A DNA stretch of 64,000 bases from Salinicola aestuarinus (GCF_003206645.1 NZ_PZJP01000005.1:894677-958676), one strand, 5' to 3'. Positions 8,837 to 20,700 are shown, numbered from the stretch's first letter. Notes: generated by a model not told the origin, from the letters alone. Program-made: numbers and translations.

Positions 8837-10684
8837 TCAGAAAGTCTTGCCCAGGCCCAGAAACAGGGTCGTCGTACGTGAATCGGTGGGCTCGACGCTG
8901 GCGCCCACCTGCGTCTCGACGCCCCATAAGGAAGTCCGCGCCCCGACGGTGAGTTCGGCATAGTCACTATCGAAGCTGAGTGCCGGGACTTCATAGGCCC
9001 CTAGCTCCGGTAGGCTTTGCAGGGTGGCTTCGACGCCACGGCTCTTCTCGAACTCGTGGTTGTAGGCGAGCTGCAGGTAGGGATTGAAGGTGGGGCCGTT
9101 GCGGCGAATCTGCCAGCCTACCCGCCCCACCAGCGAGTCCACCTTCTGATCGGGATAGCTCAGCGAGGTCGAGGGCTGACCGTCTTCGTCGTAGCCGTCG
9201 AGCTGGATTGTCTGCCAGGTCACGCCAGCAATGGGGCCGGTGCGGATGTCCCCTTGCGGAATGGAGAAGGCGCTGAACTCGTAGCCTGTATGGACCGCGG
9301 CCGTCAGGTTATCACCGCTTGGCGAGCCGCGCTGGTGACGGGTGGCTGCGCCCAGCGGCACCTGGCGGTCAATGTCGTAGTCGAGCCAGCTATAACTCAG
9401 TTGGGCGTTGACCCAGGCGCGCTCAGTGTACCAGCCGGAAAAGAGCCCCACCGTCGTCTCTTCCCGCTGGAAGTCGCCGCGGCGGTTGCCGAAGTCAGCG
9501 TTCTGATTGCCATAGCCGACGAACCCGCCCAGCACCAGGCTACCGCGTGCCCAGTCCACGCCTAAGAGCCCCGCCGGCATCGTGGCGTCGTAGAGATCCC
9601 CCGAGTCGAGTTCCTGACTTTCGCCGCGCAGATCGCCCCACCAGCGCAGGCCGTCGGCCTGTGTGCCCGCGTCGAGGTGCGCCGCGACCCGGTTGGCACG
9701 CGTACGCCCACTGAGTACCGCCGAATGTGTCAAAAGCTGTTGCAGCTGAGGCGCTTCGAGCAGTGAGACGACATAGTCGCCGATGATGCGATGGGTCGCT
9801 GTTGTCGGATGGACGGCATCGGCAAAGAGGTAGGTCTGATCGGCGTTGGGTTCGACCAGCGTGGAAGGCGTGCACAGCGGTAGCGTCTGCGTGCAGGCAG
9901 GCTCGGTCACGTTGGTGAAGCCGTAGGCATCGGGAGAGTCGACGACCTCCTGTAGCAAGCTGAAGGTGTCCACCGGTATCACCGAATTTCCGCCATCGGC
10001 GACGGCGGCATAAAGTGCCGTGTTGTACTGCTGAGCAAGCGCCGTGGCGCCGCCGCTAGTGGAGGGATCGCCGTTGAAGCGGGGGGTTAAACCGAAGTCA
10101 GGGGTGTTGAACAGCAGCACGTGATTCGCACCGGCGCTCTCGAGCGTGGCGATGAGGTTGGCCTCGCCGGCGACGGCCGTGGCAATGGTGCGCGTGGCCT
10201 CGGCGCCGCTGGCGACTGCGAAGAGATCGTTGGCACCGCCCCAGATCGTATAGAGATTCCCGCCATCGGCGACGCCGCCCGTCGCTGCGAGATAGGTCGC
10301 GACCTGCTCGCTCAGCGCGGGGGCCTGTCCGAAGGTCGTGATGACGGGTTCGGTCACTCGGGCGCCGCCGACAGCATAGTTGTTGCCACCGTCGTTGCTC
10401 GTGCCGGCGTTGCTGCCATAGTGACCGGCGACGCGCTCGGCCCATACCGGGCCGGGATTGGTGGTAAACCGACCGATGAAGTTGCGTTGCGCCGCGGGCA
10501 GCGAGAGCTGATCGCCTATGGCGTCGCGATAGTAGCCGCTGTCGCTGAGGCTGTCGCCGAAGAAGACGGTCTCATCGAAGCTTTCCTGAACGCGACTGGG
10601 GGCAGCCAAGGCCGGTAGCGGCAGGGCGCTGGCGCCCGCGATGACGACTCCAAGAGTCAGCCACCCATAGCGTGACGTTTGCAT
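8837..10684 (-). CDS. estA: Autotransporter GDSL esterase/lipase (EstA type)
   Basis: Predicted type Va secreted, surface-anchored esterase. 615 aa from the ATG at 10684 (MQTSRYGWLTLGVVIAGASA), which opens a signal peptide ending near ALAAPS; the frame stays open 40 codons upstream but without signal-peptide character. The passenger has the GDSL block (VFFGDSLSDSGYY), block III (WGGANDLF) and the catalytic DAVHPT triad. The last ~280 residues form an autotransporter beta-barrel that ends in Phe (LFLGLGKTF), the usual outer-membrane signature. Pseudomonas EstA has the same layout and length class. Confidence 0.88.
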   Translation of the reverse strand: MQTSRYGWLTLGVVIAGASALPLPALAAPSRVQESFDETVFFGDSLSDSGYYRDAIGDQLSLPAAQRNFIGRFTTNPGPVWAERVAGHYGSNAGTSNDGGNNYAVGGARVTEPVITTFGQAPALSEQVATYLAATGGVADGGNLYTIWGGANDLFAVASGAEATRTIATAVAGEANLIATLESAGANHVLLFNTPDFGLTPRFNGDPSTSGGATALAQQYNTALYAAVADGGNSVIPVDTFSLLQEVVDSPDAYGFTNVTEPACTQTLPLCTPSTLVEPNADQTYLFADAVHPTTATHRIIGDYVVSLLEAPQLQQLLTHSAVLSGRTRANRVAAHLDAGTQADGLRWWGDLRGESQELDSGDLYDATMPAGLLGVDWARGSLVLGGFVGYGNQNADFGNRRGDFQREETTVGLFSGWYTERAWVNAQLSYSWLDYDIDRQVPLGAATRHQRGSPSGDNLTAAVHTGYEFSAFSIPQGDIRTGPIAGVTWQTIQLDGYDEDGQPSTSLSYPDQKVDSLVGRVGWQIRRNGPTFNPYLQLAYNHEFEKSRGVEATLQSLPELGAYEVPALSFDSDYAELTVGARTSLWGVETQVGASVEPTDSRTTTLFLGLGKTF

Positions 10685-10912
10685 AGCGTTGATCCCCCGA
10701 TAGCGGCTGTTGTTATGTTTTGCCGGGGGCGAATCGTTGACGTCGGTGAGCCCCTCATCGATCCCCGTGCAATCGTTTGCTTTATGCCATGCCGCCGAGT
10801 CCATCGCTGTAAGAGAAAGGTCGAACTTGCCGACTCCTGGCTGACGATCGGTGCGCCGTGGACAGCGAGAATGCCGGGGCGTCTGTAAGCGTCAGCCCTG
10901 TCGATCCCGGGC

Positions 10913-10946
10913 ATAAAAAAAAGGCCTCCCGATCGGGAGGCCTTTT
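10913..10946 (-). terminator. Rho-independent terminator of the secDF transcript
   Basis: A perfect 10-bp stem with a GATC loop (10921-10944), followed on the minus strand by eight T residues (A-run 10915-10922 on plus). It lies just past the secF stop at 10969. The plus-strand side has only TTTT. Confidence 0.85.
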
Positions 10947-10968
10947 CATCAAGCGAACCCTAGTGCGA

Positions 10969-11874
10969 CTAGGGCAGCTCTTCTTCGACGTTCTCTTTCT
11001 TCACCGGGATCAGATCCTGGCGTTCGAGCTTGAACACGATGAGCAGGGCGGCGGCTACGTAGACCGACGAGAAGGTCCCCGCGACGATCCCGAGAATCAG
11101 CGAGATCGAGAAGTTGTGGATCATGTCCCCGCCGAGGAAGAACAGCGCGAACAACACCAGCAAGGTCGTACCCGAAGTCGCCAAGGTCCGCGCCAGCGTC
11201 TGGTTGATGGCGCCGTTGAAGATCTCCGCCATGTCGTTGCTCTGCGAGAGGCGGATGTTCTCCCGAATCCGGTCGTAGACGATGATGGTGTCGTTCAGTG
11301 AGTAGCCGATCACCGCCATGATCCCCGCGAGTACGGTGAGGTCGAACTCCCATTGAAACAGCGCGAACAGGCCGACAACGATCAACACGTCATGACCCAG
11401 CGAAATCAACGCGCACAGGGCGAACTTGTACTGGAAGCGAAACGCCACGTAGATCGCCACCCCCGCCAGCGCGACGATCATGCCAAGGCCGCTCTGATCG
11501 CGTAGCTGATCGCCCACCTGGGCGCCGACGAATTCGGCCCGAACCAGGTCGATGGAGGCGCCGTTGCCGTTCAGTGCGGAGACGACCTGATCGCCGACGC
11601 TGCTGTTGAACGTCTGCTGCAGGCGCACGAGGATCTCGTTGGTGGCACCAAAGGTCTGCACCGAAAAGTTCTCGAAGCCCTGGCTCGCGAGCAGGGTGCG
11701 GACGTCATCGAGCGACGGTGCCGCGGCATAGTGGAGCTCCACGACGGTGCCGCCGGTGAAGTCGAGACCCAGATTGAGATTGAAAAACACAAGGGCACCG
11801 ATCGAGACGATCGTCAGAACGATCGAGACGACGAAAGCGAGTCGACGCTTGCCCATGAAGTCGAGTTGGCGCAT
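10969..11874 (-). CDS. secF: Protein translocase subunit SecF
   Basis: Inner-membrane partner of SecD that uses the proton gradient to drive late steps of Sec export. 301 aa beginning MRQLDFMGKRRLAFVVSIVL, with the first-TM motif NLGLDFTGGTVVEL, a periplasmic P1-like loop, and the RND-type membrane block MAVIGYSLNDTIIVYDRIREN. It sits 12 bp behind secD and is followed by a strong terminator, so it ends the yajC-secD-secF transcript. Confidence 0.96.
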   Translation of the reverse strand: MRQLDFMGKRRLAFVVSIVLTIVSIGALVFFNLNLGLDFTGGTVVELHYAAAPSLDDVRTLLASQGFENFSVQTFGATNEILVRLQQTFNSSVGDQVVSALNGNGASIDLVRAEFVGAQVGDQLRDQSGLGMIVALAGVAIYVAFRFQYKFALCALISLGHDVLIVVGLFALFQWEFDLTVLAGIMAVIGYSLNDTIIVYDRIRENIRLSQSNDMAEIFNGAINQTLARTLATSGTTLLVLFALFFLGGDMIHNFSISLILGIVAGTFSSVYVAAALLIVFKLERQDLIPVKKENVEEELP

Positions 11875-11886
11875 TGCTCGCGGCTC

Positions 11887-13734
11887 CTAGATCCAGAGTT
11901 TCTTCACCGGCTTGCCGCCGATGGAGAGATTGACGAGGGCACGCGACACCAGAATGCCGGTGAACATCGACGTCAGAATGCCGAGCGACAGGGTCACGGC
12001 GAAGCCCTTGACCGGCCCCGTGCCGATGGAAAACAGCACGACGGCGACCAGCAGGGTGGTGAGGTTGGCATCGATGATAGAAGTGAAGGCGCGACCATAA
12101 CCGGCGTGGATCGCCTGCTGGGCCGGGGTCTTCGCGCGAACCTCCTCTCGAATGCGCTCATAGATCAATACGTTCGCATCCACTGCCATCCCGAGTGTCA
12201 GCACGATGCCGGCGATGCCAGGCAGCGTCAGCGTGGCGCCGAGAACCGACATCGCCGCGATCAGCAGGATCAGGTTGACCCCGAGGGCGATGTTGGCGAC
12301 CACGCCGAACGCCCTGTACCGGGCCAGCATGAACAGAATGACCAGCAGACCACCGACCAGCACCGAGAAGATGCCGCGCTCGATGTTCTGGGCCCCCAGG
12401 CTTGGCCCGATGGTGCTCTCCTGCACGAAGTAGATCGGCGCCGCCAGTGAGCCCGAACGCAGCAGCAGGGCCAGCTCGCTCGCCTCGGTGGGGGAGTCGA
12501 GCCCGGTGATCCGGAAACGGTTGCTCAGCGCGCTCTGGATCGTTGCCAGGCTGATGATGCCCCGCTCGGTGCTCGGGATTCGCTCCTGGACCTGCTCGCC
12601 GTCACGCATGACGGTGCGGGTTTCCGTGTTGTGCTCGATGTAGACCACCGCCATGCTGCGCCCGATATTGGTGCGCGTGGCCTGGTTCATCAGCGAGCCG
12701 CCGGTGCCGTCGAGGTTGATGTTGACCTGCGGGCGGCCGTTCTCGTCGAAGCTCTGGCTGGCGCTGGAGACGCGGTCACCGGTAATGATCACGTCGCGGG
12801 AGAGTGCCGCGGTACGTGACGGGGTGTTGCGAAAGGAGAGCGTTTCGGTATCGGCGTCCGGGGTGTCCGGCCGGGCTTCGAGTCGGAACTCGAGATTCGC
12901 CGTGGCGCCGACGATGCGCTTGGCCTCGGCGGTGTCCTGCACGCCCGGAAGCTCGACGACAATGCGGTTGGGACCTTGACGCTGCACCAGCGGCTCGGAG
13001 ACGCCGAGCTCGTTGACGCGGTTGCGGATCGTCGTCAAGTTCTGCTGGACGGCGTAGTCCTGAATATCCTGGATAGACTGCTCGGTGAGCGTCATGTCGA
13101 GAAAGGCGCGGCGGCCCTGTTCCCGACTGTCGATCTGGAACTCGCTGAAGTTCTGCCGAATCTGAGTGCGAGCGGCGTCACGATCCTCGACGTTGGCGAA
13201 CTCCAGATGCAGCGAATCGTCATCCACCTGGGTGTCGCGATAGCGGATACGCTCATCGCGCAGGTCGGCGCGGATGGCGCTGGCCGTTGCCTCCAGACGC
13301 TGCTCGACGGCGGCGTCCATGTCGACTTCCAGCAGAAAGTGCACGCCGCCGCGCAGGTCCAGGCCGAGTTTCATCGGTGCGGCACCGAGGCTTGCGAGCC
13401 AGTCGGGCGTCGAGTCGGCCAGGTTGAGTGCAACGGTGTAGTCGTCGTCGAGGGTCTGATCGACCACATCGCGGGCGGGTAGCTGCTGTTCGGCATCGTT
13501 CAGGCGGATCAGGCCGGTACTGTCGCTGACCATTTCGGCGGACTTGACGTCGATGCCTTCTTTATCGAGGGCCTGGGAGAGGCGTTCAAGCTGCTCGCTG
13601 TCGAGGCTGCCGCCGGTAGAGCTGATCTGGACGGCGGGATCCTGCGGATAAAGGTTGGGGAGCGCGTAGACGACGCCCACAACGATGACGACGAGTATCA
13701 GCAGATACTTCCACAGGGGGTAACGATTGAGCAT
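11887..13734 (-). CDS. secD: Protein translocase subunit SecD
   Basis: 615 aa, the usual SecD length. An N-terminal TM (LLILVVIVVGVVYALPNLYP) is followed by a long periplasmic P1 domain with the family motif MKLGLDLRGGVHFLLEVD, and then five C-terminal TMs with the D5 motif IVLTLGMAVDANVLIYERIRE. It works with SecF and YajC at SecYEG. It starts 107 bp after yajC ends. Confidence 0.96.
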   Translation of the reverse strand: MLNRYPLWKYLLILVVIVVGVVYALPNLYPQDPAVQISSTGGSLDSEQLERLSQALDKEGIDVKSAEMVSDSTGLIRLNDAEQQLPARDVVDQTLDDDYTVALNLADSTPDWLASLGAAPMKLGLDLRGGVHFLLEVDMDAAVEQRLEATASAIRADLRDERIRYRDTQVDDDSLHLEFANVEDRDAARTQIRQNFSEFQIDSREQGRRAFLDMTLTEQSIQDIQDYAVQQNLTTIRNRVNELGVSEPLVQRQGPNRIVVELPGVQDTAEAKRIVGATANLEFRLEARPDTPDADTETLSFRNTPSRTAALSRDVIITGDRVSSASQSFDENGRPQVNINLDGTGGSLMNQATRTNIGRSMAVVYIEHNTETRTVMRDGEQVQERIPSTERGIISLATIQSALSNRFRITGLDSPTEASELALLLRSGSLAAPIYFVQESTIGPSLGAQNIERGIFSVLVGGLLVILFMLARYRAFGVVANIALGVNLILLIAAMSVLGATLTLPGIAGIVLTLGMAVDANVLIYERIREEVRAKTPAQQAIHAGYGRAFTSIIDANLTTLLVAVVLFSIGTGPVKGFAVTLSLGILTSMFTGILVSRALVNLSIGGKPVKKLWI

Positions 13735-13840
13735 GGAAGCCCTGTCCTTTCAATCAGTGACGATCGCGAGGTGATCGTCGTGCGAAGAGAGTCGCGGAAA
13801 AGGAGGCCGCCGGCGGGGAGTGTGCCGGCGGCGAGGAGAG

Positions 13841-14173
13841 TCAGATCGACTTCAGCGTTCCTTTGGGCAGGACGGAAGCGACGGCGTTCTTCTGGACGTT
13901 GACCTCCGTGCCCTCGGCGATCTCCATGCTGAGAAAATCGTCGGTGACGTTGGTGATCCGGCCCATGAGGCCACCGCCGATGACGACTTCGTCACCCTTG
14001 GACAGATTCGAGATCAGGTTCTTGTGCTGCTTGGCACGCTTGGACTGCGGGCGCCAGAGCAGGAAGTAGAAGATCAGTACAAAGCCGACCAGCATGATGA
14101 TCTGCGCGATGCCACCGCCGGCGGCGCCGCCGGCATCCTGGGCGTGGGCCGCAGGAATGAAAAAGTCCAGCAT
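13841..14173 (-). CDS. yajC: Sec translocon accessory protein YajC
   Basis: Small single-TM protein of the SecDF-YajC complex. 110 aa; the TM segment is at about residues 22-42 (IAQIIMLVGFVLIFYFLLW), followed by the family motif RPQSKRAKQHKNLISNLSKGDEVV. The order tgt-yajC-secD-secF is widely conserved in proteobacteria and is kept here. Confidence 0.95.
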   Translation of the reverse strand: MLDFFIPAAHAQDAGGAAGGGIAQIIMLVGFVLIFYFLLWRPQSKRAKQHKNLISNLSKGDEVVIGGGLMGRITNVTDDFLSMEIAEGTEVNVQKNAVASVLPKGTLKSI

Positions 14174-14308
14174 GGATGTATCTCCGACCGTTGTATTGAA
14201 CAGGCTCGTCAGATCGTGAACTGCCCGTCTGACATGATTCGGTTGCAGACCGTAACCCGGTAATCACGCAGGACGCAGGCGCTTTTCCGTGATCGTCGTG
14301 GCGACGGG

Positions 14309-15448
<1,140 letters not shown>

Positions 15449-15534
15449 CTACTCTCGAACTGTCGGGGCTCGGGCCTGCTGCGCGGGCCCGGCGAGAAAT
15501 CATCGACCCACGCGGTCAGCGGCGGGGGTGAGGG

Positions 15535-16572
15535 TCAGTTGGCGCGGCGACGCTCGAGCAGCATCGCATCGCCGTAGCTGAAGAAGCGATATTGCTCGGC
15601 AACCGCTTCCCGGTAGGCGCGCATCATCGTGTCGTAACCGGCGAACGCCGATACCAGCATCAGCAGTGTCGATTCCGGCAAATGGAAGTTGGTCACCAGC
15701 GCATCGACGCAGCGCCAGCGGTAGCCGGGATAGATGAAGATAGCGGTCTCGCCGCGGTAAGGCGTCAGTTGTCCATCTTCCTGACTGGCTGACTCGAGGC
15801 AGCGCACGCTGGTCGTGCCGACGGCGACGACCCGGTTGCCGTTCGCCCGGGCGCGATTGACCTGGTCGCAGGCCGTTTCCCCGACCTCGAACCATTCGCT
15901 GTGCATGTGATGCTCGCGAACATCGTCGACGCGCACCGGCTGAAAGGTGCCGGCGCCGACGTGCAGGGTCACGAACGCAGTCTCCACGCCTCTGGCGCGC
16001 AGGGCCTCCATCATCGCCTCGTCGAAATGCAGCCCCGCCGTGGGTGCCGCGACCGCTCCTTCGCGGCGTGCGTAGACCGTCTGGTAGCGCTCTCGATCTT
16101 CGAGCTCGTCTTCGCGGGTGATATAGGGCGGTAGCGGCATGTGCCCGTGGCGCTCGAGCAGTTCGATCATCGGCGTGTCGCCGACAAAACGGAGTTCGAA
16201 CAGCGCGTCTTGCCTGCCCTCGACCACGGCTCGGACATCGCCTTCGAAAATCAGTTCGGTGCCAGGCTTCGGCGACTTGCTGGCGCGAAGATGGGCCAGA
16301 CCTCGATGGGCGTCGAGCGGGCGCTCGAGCAACATCTCCACGCGCCCGCCGCTGGCCTTCTGGCCGAAGAGACGAGCCGGGATCACGCGCGTGTCGTTGA
16401 AGACCACGACATCACCCGGCTCGAGCCGGTCGAGCAGGGCGGGGAAGCGAGCGTGTTCGAGCGCGCCGCTATTCCCGTCGACGCAGAGCAAACGGCAGTC
16501 GGTCCGCTGCTCGGAAGGATAGCGAGCGATCAACTCGTCGGGCAGGTCGAAATGGAAGTCGGCGCGCTGCAT
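15535..16572 (-). CDS. queA: S-adenosylmethionine:tRNA ribosyltransferase-isomerase QueA
   Basis: Transfers and isomerises the ribosyl part of SAM to preQ1-modified tRNA, forming epoxyqueuosine. 345 aa from the ATG at 16572 ([19 protein letters not shown]), the family N-terminus; the frame runs 27 codons further upstream. Family landmarks are [41 protein letters not shown] and [18 protein letters not shown]. First of the queA-tgt pair, with its start 144 bp from the divergent tRNA-Leu. Confidence 0.96.
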   Translation of the reverse strand: MQRADFHFDLPDELIARYPSEQRTDCRLLCVDGNSGALEHARFPALLDRLEPGDVVVFNDTRVIPARLFGQKASGGRVEMLLERPLDAHRGLAHLRASKSPKPGTELIFEGDVRAVVEGRQDALFELRFVGDTPMIELLERHGHMPLPPYITREDELEDRERYQTVYARREGAVAAPTAGLHFDEAMMEALRARGVETAFVTLHVGAGTFQPVRVDDVREHHMHSEWFEVGETACDQVNRARANGNRVVAVGTTSVRCLESASQEDGQLTPYRGETAIFIYPGYRWRCVDALVTNFHLPESTLLMLVSAFAGYDTMMRAYREAVAEQYRFFSYGDAMLLERRRAN

Positions 16573-16676
16573 GGTTATCACGGATCGGCTGAAAACGAGG
16601 ACCCCGGGCGTCATGGGCTCGGGTGAATGAAGAGCGCGCATGATAAAGCACACGGTGGATTAAGTCAGCGTGGCAA

Positions 16677-16704
16677 TTGACGCTGATCGAGGCGTCCGTA
16701 TAAT
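16677..16704 (+). promoter_or_regulatory. Sigma-70 promoter of tRNA-Leu
   Basis: TTGACG (16677-16682) and a perfect TATAAT (16699-16704) separated by 16 bp, ending 11 bp before the mature tRNA 5' end. A GC-rich discriminator (GCGTCTCCGCT) follows the -10, as is usual at stringently controlled stable-RNA promoters. Confidence 0.85.
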
Positions 16705-16715
16705 GCGTCTCCGCT

Positions 16716-16802
16716 GCCGGCGTGGCGGAATTGGTAGACGCAGCGGATTCAAAATCCGCCGCTGGAAACAGTGTGTCGGTTCGAGTCCGACCGCCGGCAC
16801 CA
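16716..16802 (+). tRNA. tRNA-Leu (anticodon CAA)
   Basis: 87 nt with encoded CCA. The acceptor arms GCCGGCG/CGCCGGC pair perfectly, and the anticodon stem GCGGA/TCCGC encloses TTCAAAA, giving anticodon CAA (codon TTG). A long variable arm (class II) follows, and the T arm carries GGTTCGAGTCC. It is a single gene, not part of a tRNA array. Confidence 0.97.
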
Positions 16803-17119
16803 TCCGCAAAATCAGTACCTTAGCGTTATTTCGCTCCCTCTCGTTTCACCTTCTTTTCAGTGTTTGGTCGCAGTTTGGTCGCCCGCCCAGGGGCGAGATC
16901 GGTGATTTGCCGTTTCGTGGTATCCAAGCGTTGCCAGTTCACGTCTGCAAGACTCTGCCCCGTACATCCGCAAAACTTTGCACCGTACGTCCGCAAGACT
17001 CTGCTCCGTGATGGCGGTGTGGCTTTGCGTGTCCGGGTTAACCTTCGCGCTTGTGCTGCTCGTCGTCAGACACTACCGATCGAACGTTTGCGCTGGGTTT
17101 GCCCCGTGATGGTGGGCGG
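16803..17119. other. 317-bp non-coding stretch after tRNA-Leu
   Basis: No convincing gene is seen. The first 60 bases are T-rich and probably contain the tRNA 3' processing or termination region, without a clear hairpin. The middle holds the 23-bp tandem repeats listed separately. An 11-base string (CATCCGCAAAA) at 16801-16811, overlapping the tRNA 3' end, recurs at 16965-16975. The rest is featureless. Confidence 0.5.
16943..17011. repeat. Three tandem 23-bp repeats
   Basis: Three adjacent imperfect copies at 16943-16965, 16966-16988 and 16989-17011, with consensus GTCCGCAAGACTCTGCCCCGTAC. Copies differ at one to five positions. They sit 140 bp downstream of tRNA-Leu in non-coding DNA. There are no spacers, so this is not a CRISPR array; it could be an iteron-like or recombination-associated repeat. 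Confidence 0.8.
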
Positions 17120-17347
17120 TTAGCCCGGCTCTCTGCGCGGCCGGCCCTGCGGGCCGATCGGTTTGCGAAGCGCCTGCTCGATGGCGTCCTCTCTCGAGTG
17201 ACCGGCGTTCATCAGTGATTTGATTCGGGTTTTTAGCGTGCTCGTTGGCATACCGGCTTCTTCGGCGAGACTGGCAAGGCTGCCGGGTTGTCGTTGCCGG
17301 CGCTTCGTGCCCGTGAGCTTGGTTCGATCCTGGCTCGTTATCCGCAT
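17120..17347 (-). CDS. Small putative HTH protein, phage-like
   Basis: 75 aa (MRITSQDRTKLTGTKRRQRQ at the start). Residues 22-65 (SLASLAEEAGMPTSTLKTRI, then NAGHSREDAIEQALRKPIG) resemble the short helix-turn-helix module seen in many phage and homing-endonuclease proteins, where a test-the-sequence helix is followed by a GxSxEEAL..P tail. An AAGG lies 10 bp before the ATG. It has no operon partner and lies near a tRNA with repeats and AT-rich DNA, so it may be a remnant of a mobile element. Function is unknown. Confidence 0.5.
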   Translation of the reverse strand: MRITSQDRTKLTGTKRRQRQPGSLASLAEEAGMPTSTLKTRIKSLMNAGHSREDAIEQALRKPIGPQGRPRREPG

Positions 17348-17732
17348 GAGAATTTTGCCTTGGGATACTCAGATCAAATGTCAGATTTCAAAGTTCAAAG
17401 CTCAAACAATAGGCAATTTTCCGGCGAATAGACATAAATCTTTACATGCCTGGTCGGTCTTCACTGCGCTTTCAAATTTCGCTAATACCAGCGGCCAGTG
17501 AAGTCTCAGTTATGAGTGTGACCCCACACCGGCAGGCGGTGTCCCCGATCGCGACAAGACGGCGTCATGGTGGGGTTCAGGCGTACCGTTTCGGTTGCCA
17601 GTGTTTTGTGACCCCCTGGCCAGCGGCTGTCATTGTTGACTATTCCGGGTGGTTGGCCGGGCGATGCAGCCCGGGAGAGAGGTGTCGTTGACGATTGGGC
17701 AGGTGCGGCAGTTCATCGATCCCGCCCGAGCG
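17348..17732. other. Intergenic region with an AT-rich patch
   Basis: No gene is supported. Bases about 17349-17500 are clearly richer in A and T than the surrounding genome and include a TTCAAAG heptamer repeated at 17387-17393 and 17394-17400, with a degenerate third copy at 17401-17407. The compositional shift beside the phage-like small ORF suggests transferred DNA. Bases 17500-17732 return to normal composition with no recognisable signal. Confidence 0.4.
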
Positions 17733-20700
17733 TCAGGGAGGCGCGTTCTCTGAAGCGCTCGCCAGGCGCTCCGCTGCGCCGATATCCGCCTTCCCCGAGC
17801 CCAGACGGGGTAACGCCGCCACGGTCAGCCACTCACTGGGTATGCTGAGCGCGCCAATCCCGTTTCCACGCAGTTGCCGTGCCAGCGCGGGGCCATCCAG
17901 CGGCACCTCCGAGAGAAGCACGATCCGCTCACCCTTGGTCGCATCCGGCAGGCTCACCGCCATGATCTCCCCATCTCCCTCGTCGAGAAGGTTCTTGATG
18001 GCCCGTTCGACGGCGCCGAGGCTGATCATCTCCCCGCCAATCTTGGCAAATCGAGAGTAACGGTCGATCAGGGTGAGAAAGCCATCTTCGTCCAGCATGC
18101 CCTTGTCGCCGGTCACGTACCAACGGTGCCCCGCGAGCTCGATGAGTGACTCGGCACTGCGCGCCGGATCGTCTAGATAGCCCTGCATCACTTGTGGCCC
18201 ACTGATCAGCACCATGCCGGCTTCTCCGGTGGGTAACGCTTCGAAGGTCTCCGGGGAAACGATGCGAAAGCGGGTCCCGGGCAGGGGCATGCCGACGCTG
18301 CCGACCCTGCCGCCACGCTGTATCTGGGAGTAACGGATGTCGAGCGCGTCTGGTAGGTTGACGCAGGCGACCGGCCCGGTCTCTGTCGCCCCGTAGCCCT
18401 CGTGAAGGGTCTTGTGAAACCGGCGCTCGAAGGCCTCGCGTACCTGAGTGTCGAGCCTTTCTGCGCCGGCGATGACGATTCTCAGGCTGACCAGCATCAA
18501 GGGATGCACTTTGCGCTGGCGGATGAGCAGTCGCAGCGAGGTCGAGGTGCCGCACAGTATCGTCGCGCGGTGCCTGGCGATCGACTGGGCGATGCCGGCG
18601 GCATCGGTCATGTCGGGATGGCAGACCAGCGGCAGCCCCTCGATCAGCGGCAGGAACTGCGTCACCGTGAGCCCGAAGGCGTGAAACAGCGGAAGCGATC
18701 CCATGACGACATCGTCATGTTCGGTGTTGAGCACATCGGACGTCTGCTGGATGTTCGCCATGATGTTGCGATGGCTGAGCATCACGCCCTTGGGCTCGCC
18801 TTCGCTGCCGCTGGAGAACAGGATCGCTGCGGTGGCCCGGGAGTCCGCCGCCTGACAATAGCGTGCACAGAGCAGCGAAGCGGGAAGCAGGCTTACCGCG
18901 AGTCCGGTGAGCCTGCGCCGCCAGCGTGCCGTTGGTCGGATCAGATCCTCGACGTACTGGAGGCGATGCGCCTCGAGCAGGAGGCTGACATCGAGACCCC
19001 GGCGTGTGAGCGTCTCGACGAACGCGTGCGAGGTCACGATCGTGACAAGCTCGGCGCGGGCGATCATCCCGGCAAGCGTCGAAGGCGAGGCGGTGTAGTT
19101 CAAGTTGACCACGATGCCTCCCATCATCAGTGTCGCCATGTTGGCGAGCGCGCCGGCGCTGCTGGGGGGTAGTAGCAGCCCGACCCTTGGGGGCTCGTTG
19201 TTTGCCGCCGTCACTCGCTGTCGTAGCTGGGCGGCCATTACCAGGCTTGTCGTCAGTGCGCCACGGGCGTCGAAGCGCTGGCCGTCGGCATCGACGAGCG
19301 CAAGCTCTCGGGGGCGGCGCTTGACGCTTTGAATCCAGGCATGGGGTAGCGAGGGAAGCGCCGCCATTGCCCCCTGCCAGGAGTGGCTAGCCTGCTCGAC
19401 GAGACGTTGCTTGATCACGGCCGCCGGGGTGCTCCGTGGCATCGGCGCGCCGAAGGCAACGACCACCGCGCGATGAAGCGGGGCGTCGCGCAGTGCTTTC
19501 AGCTTGCGCGACGAGCGAGAGAACTGGCTGCCCCACAGACCGCGGAGATAGAAGGGGACGAGGCTCACGCTGTCGTCGGCACGCTCGCAGGCGCGCTCGA
19601 ACCCCCTGCGGAATGCCTCCAACTGCCCGCTTCGACTGATGGCACCTTCCGGGAAGAGACAGACCACCTCACCGGCGTTCAGGCAGTCCGCGACGGCCTC
19701 GAGAGCACTCTCCGCGTCGGCACCTTGCTCGACGGGAATGCAGCCGAGCGCCTTGAGTACCCCCTTGAAATAGCGCCGTTCATCAACGCGCTTGAGCATC
19801 ACGAAGCGAATTGGTCGCGGGCTCGCGATCTGCACGATCGCCCAGTCGATCCCGCTGATGTGATTGCCAAGGAGCAGCACGCCACCCTGGGCGGGAAGGT
19901 TCTCCAGCCCCTGGACGCCGACGCGGTAGTGCCGTGTGAGCAGGAAGGCGAGCACGAAGCGGATCAGACTTTGGGGGAGCCGGATTACCGTATAGCCGCC
20001 GCCGACGATTGCCAAGACAGCGATCAGCGCGAGCAGATAACGGCTGTCGATGCCGCTGAGCGCGGCGCCGGCGGTCAGGATCAGAAAGCCGAGCATGGCC
20101 AGATTCTGAATCCAGTTGTTCGCGGCGAGAACGCGGCCCAGCTCGCCCTCGCGAGCGTGGAACTGGATCAGCGCGTTGAGCGGCACGATGAAGAGTCCCC
20201 CCATCAGACCGATGCCGACAAAGTTCGCCGCCTGGGCCCAGGCGCTGTCGAGTAGCGGCAAAAGGCCAAGACCCAGCGCAACCCCGAGTGCGCCGACAGG
20301 GATCAGCCCGGTTTCGATTCGGTTGGGCGAAAGGCGGCTTGCCAACGCCGAGCCGAGAGCGACGCCGATGCCGCTGGCCGCGAGTATGCCCTGGAGCACC
20401 AGCACACTGTCGATACCGACATACGTTTTGGCGTAGGCAGGGAATGTCGCCAACATGACCTGGCCTACCGACCAGAACGTTGCCAAGCCGATGATGCACA
20501 CCCGCAGCACCGGCTGGCTCAGGACGCTCCTGAGCTGAGCCCGGGCGATGCGGCCGGTGACGTGCTCACACCATGCAGTCCGTGGCCGAGAGCCGGTGAC
20601 CTCGTCCGGTGTCAGGTGATGGAGTACCAGCGCTTCGGCCAGGCTGCTGACCACGAGTAGCCCGCCCAGCGGTACCAGTTCTGCCAGCGTGGCGCCGGGT

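Noticed and set aside
16801..16975. Phage attachment-site duplication at the tRNA-Leu 3' end
   Set aside because: Only 11 bases (CATCCGCAAAA) are shared, the match lies mostly outside the tRNA, and no integrase is present. Too little to call an att pair.
16943..17011. CRISPR-like array
   Set aside because: The three 23-bp copies are directly adjacent with no spacers, and no cas genes are in the window.
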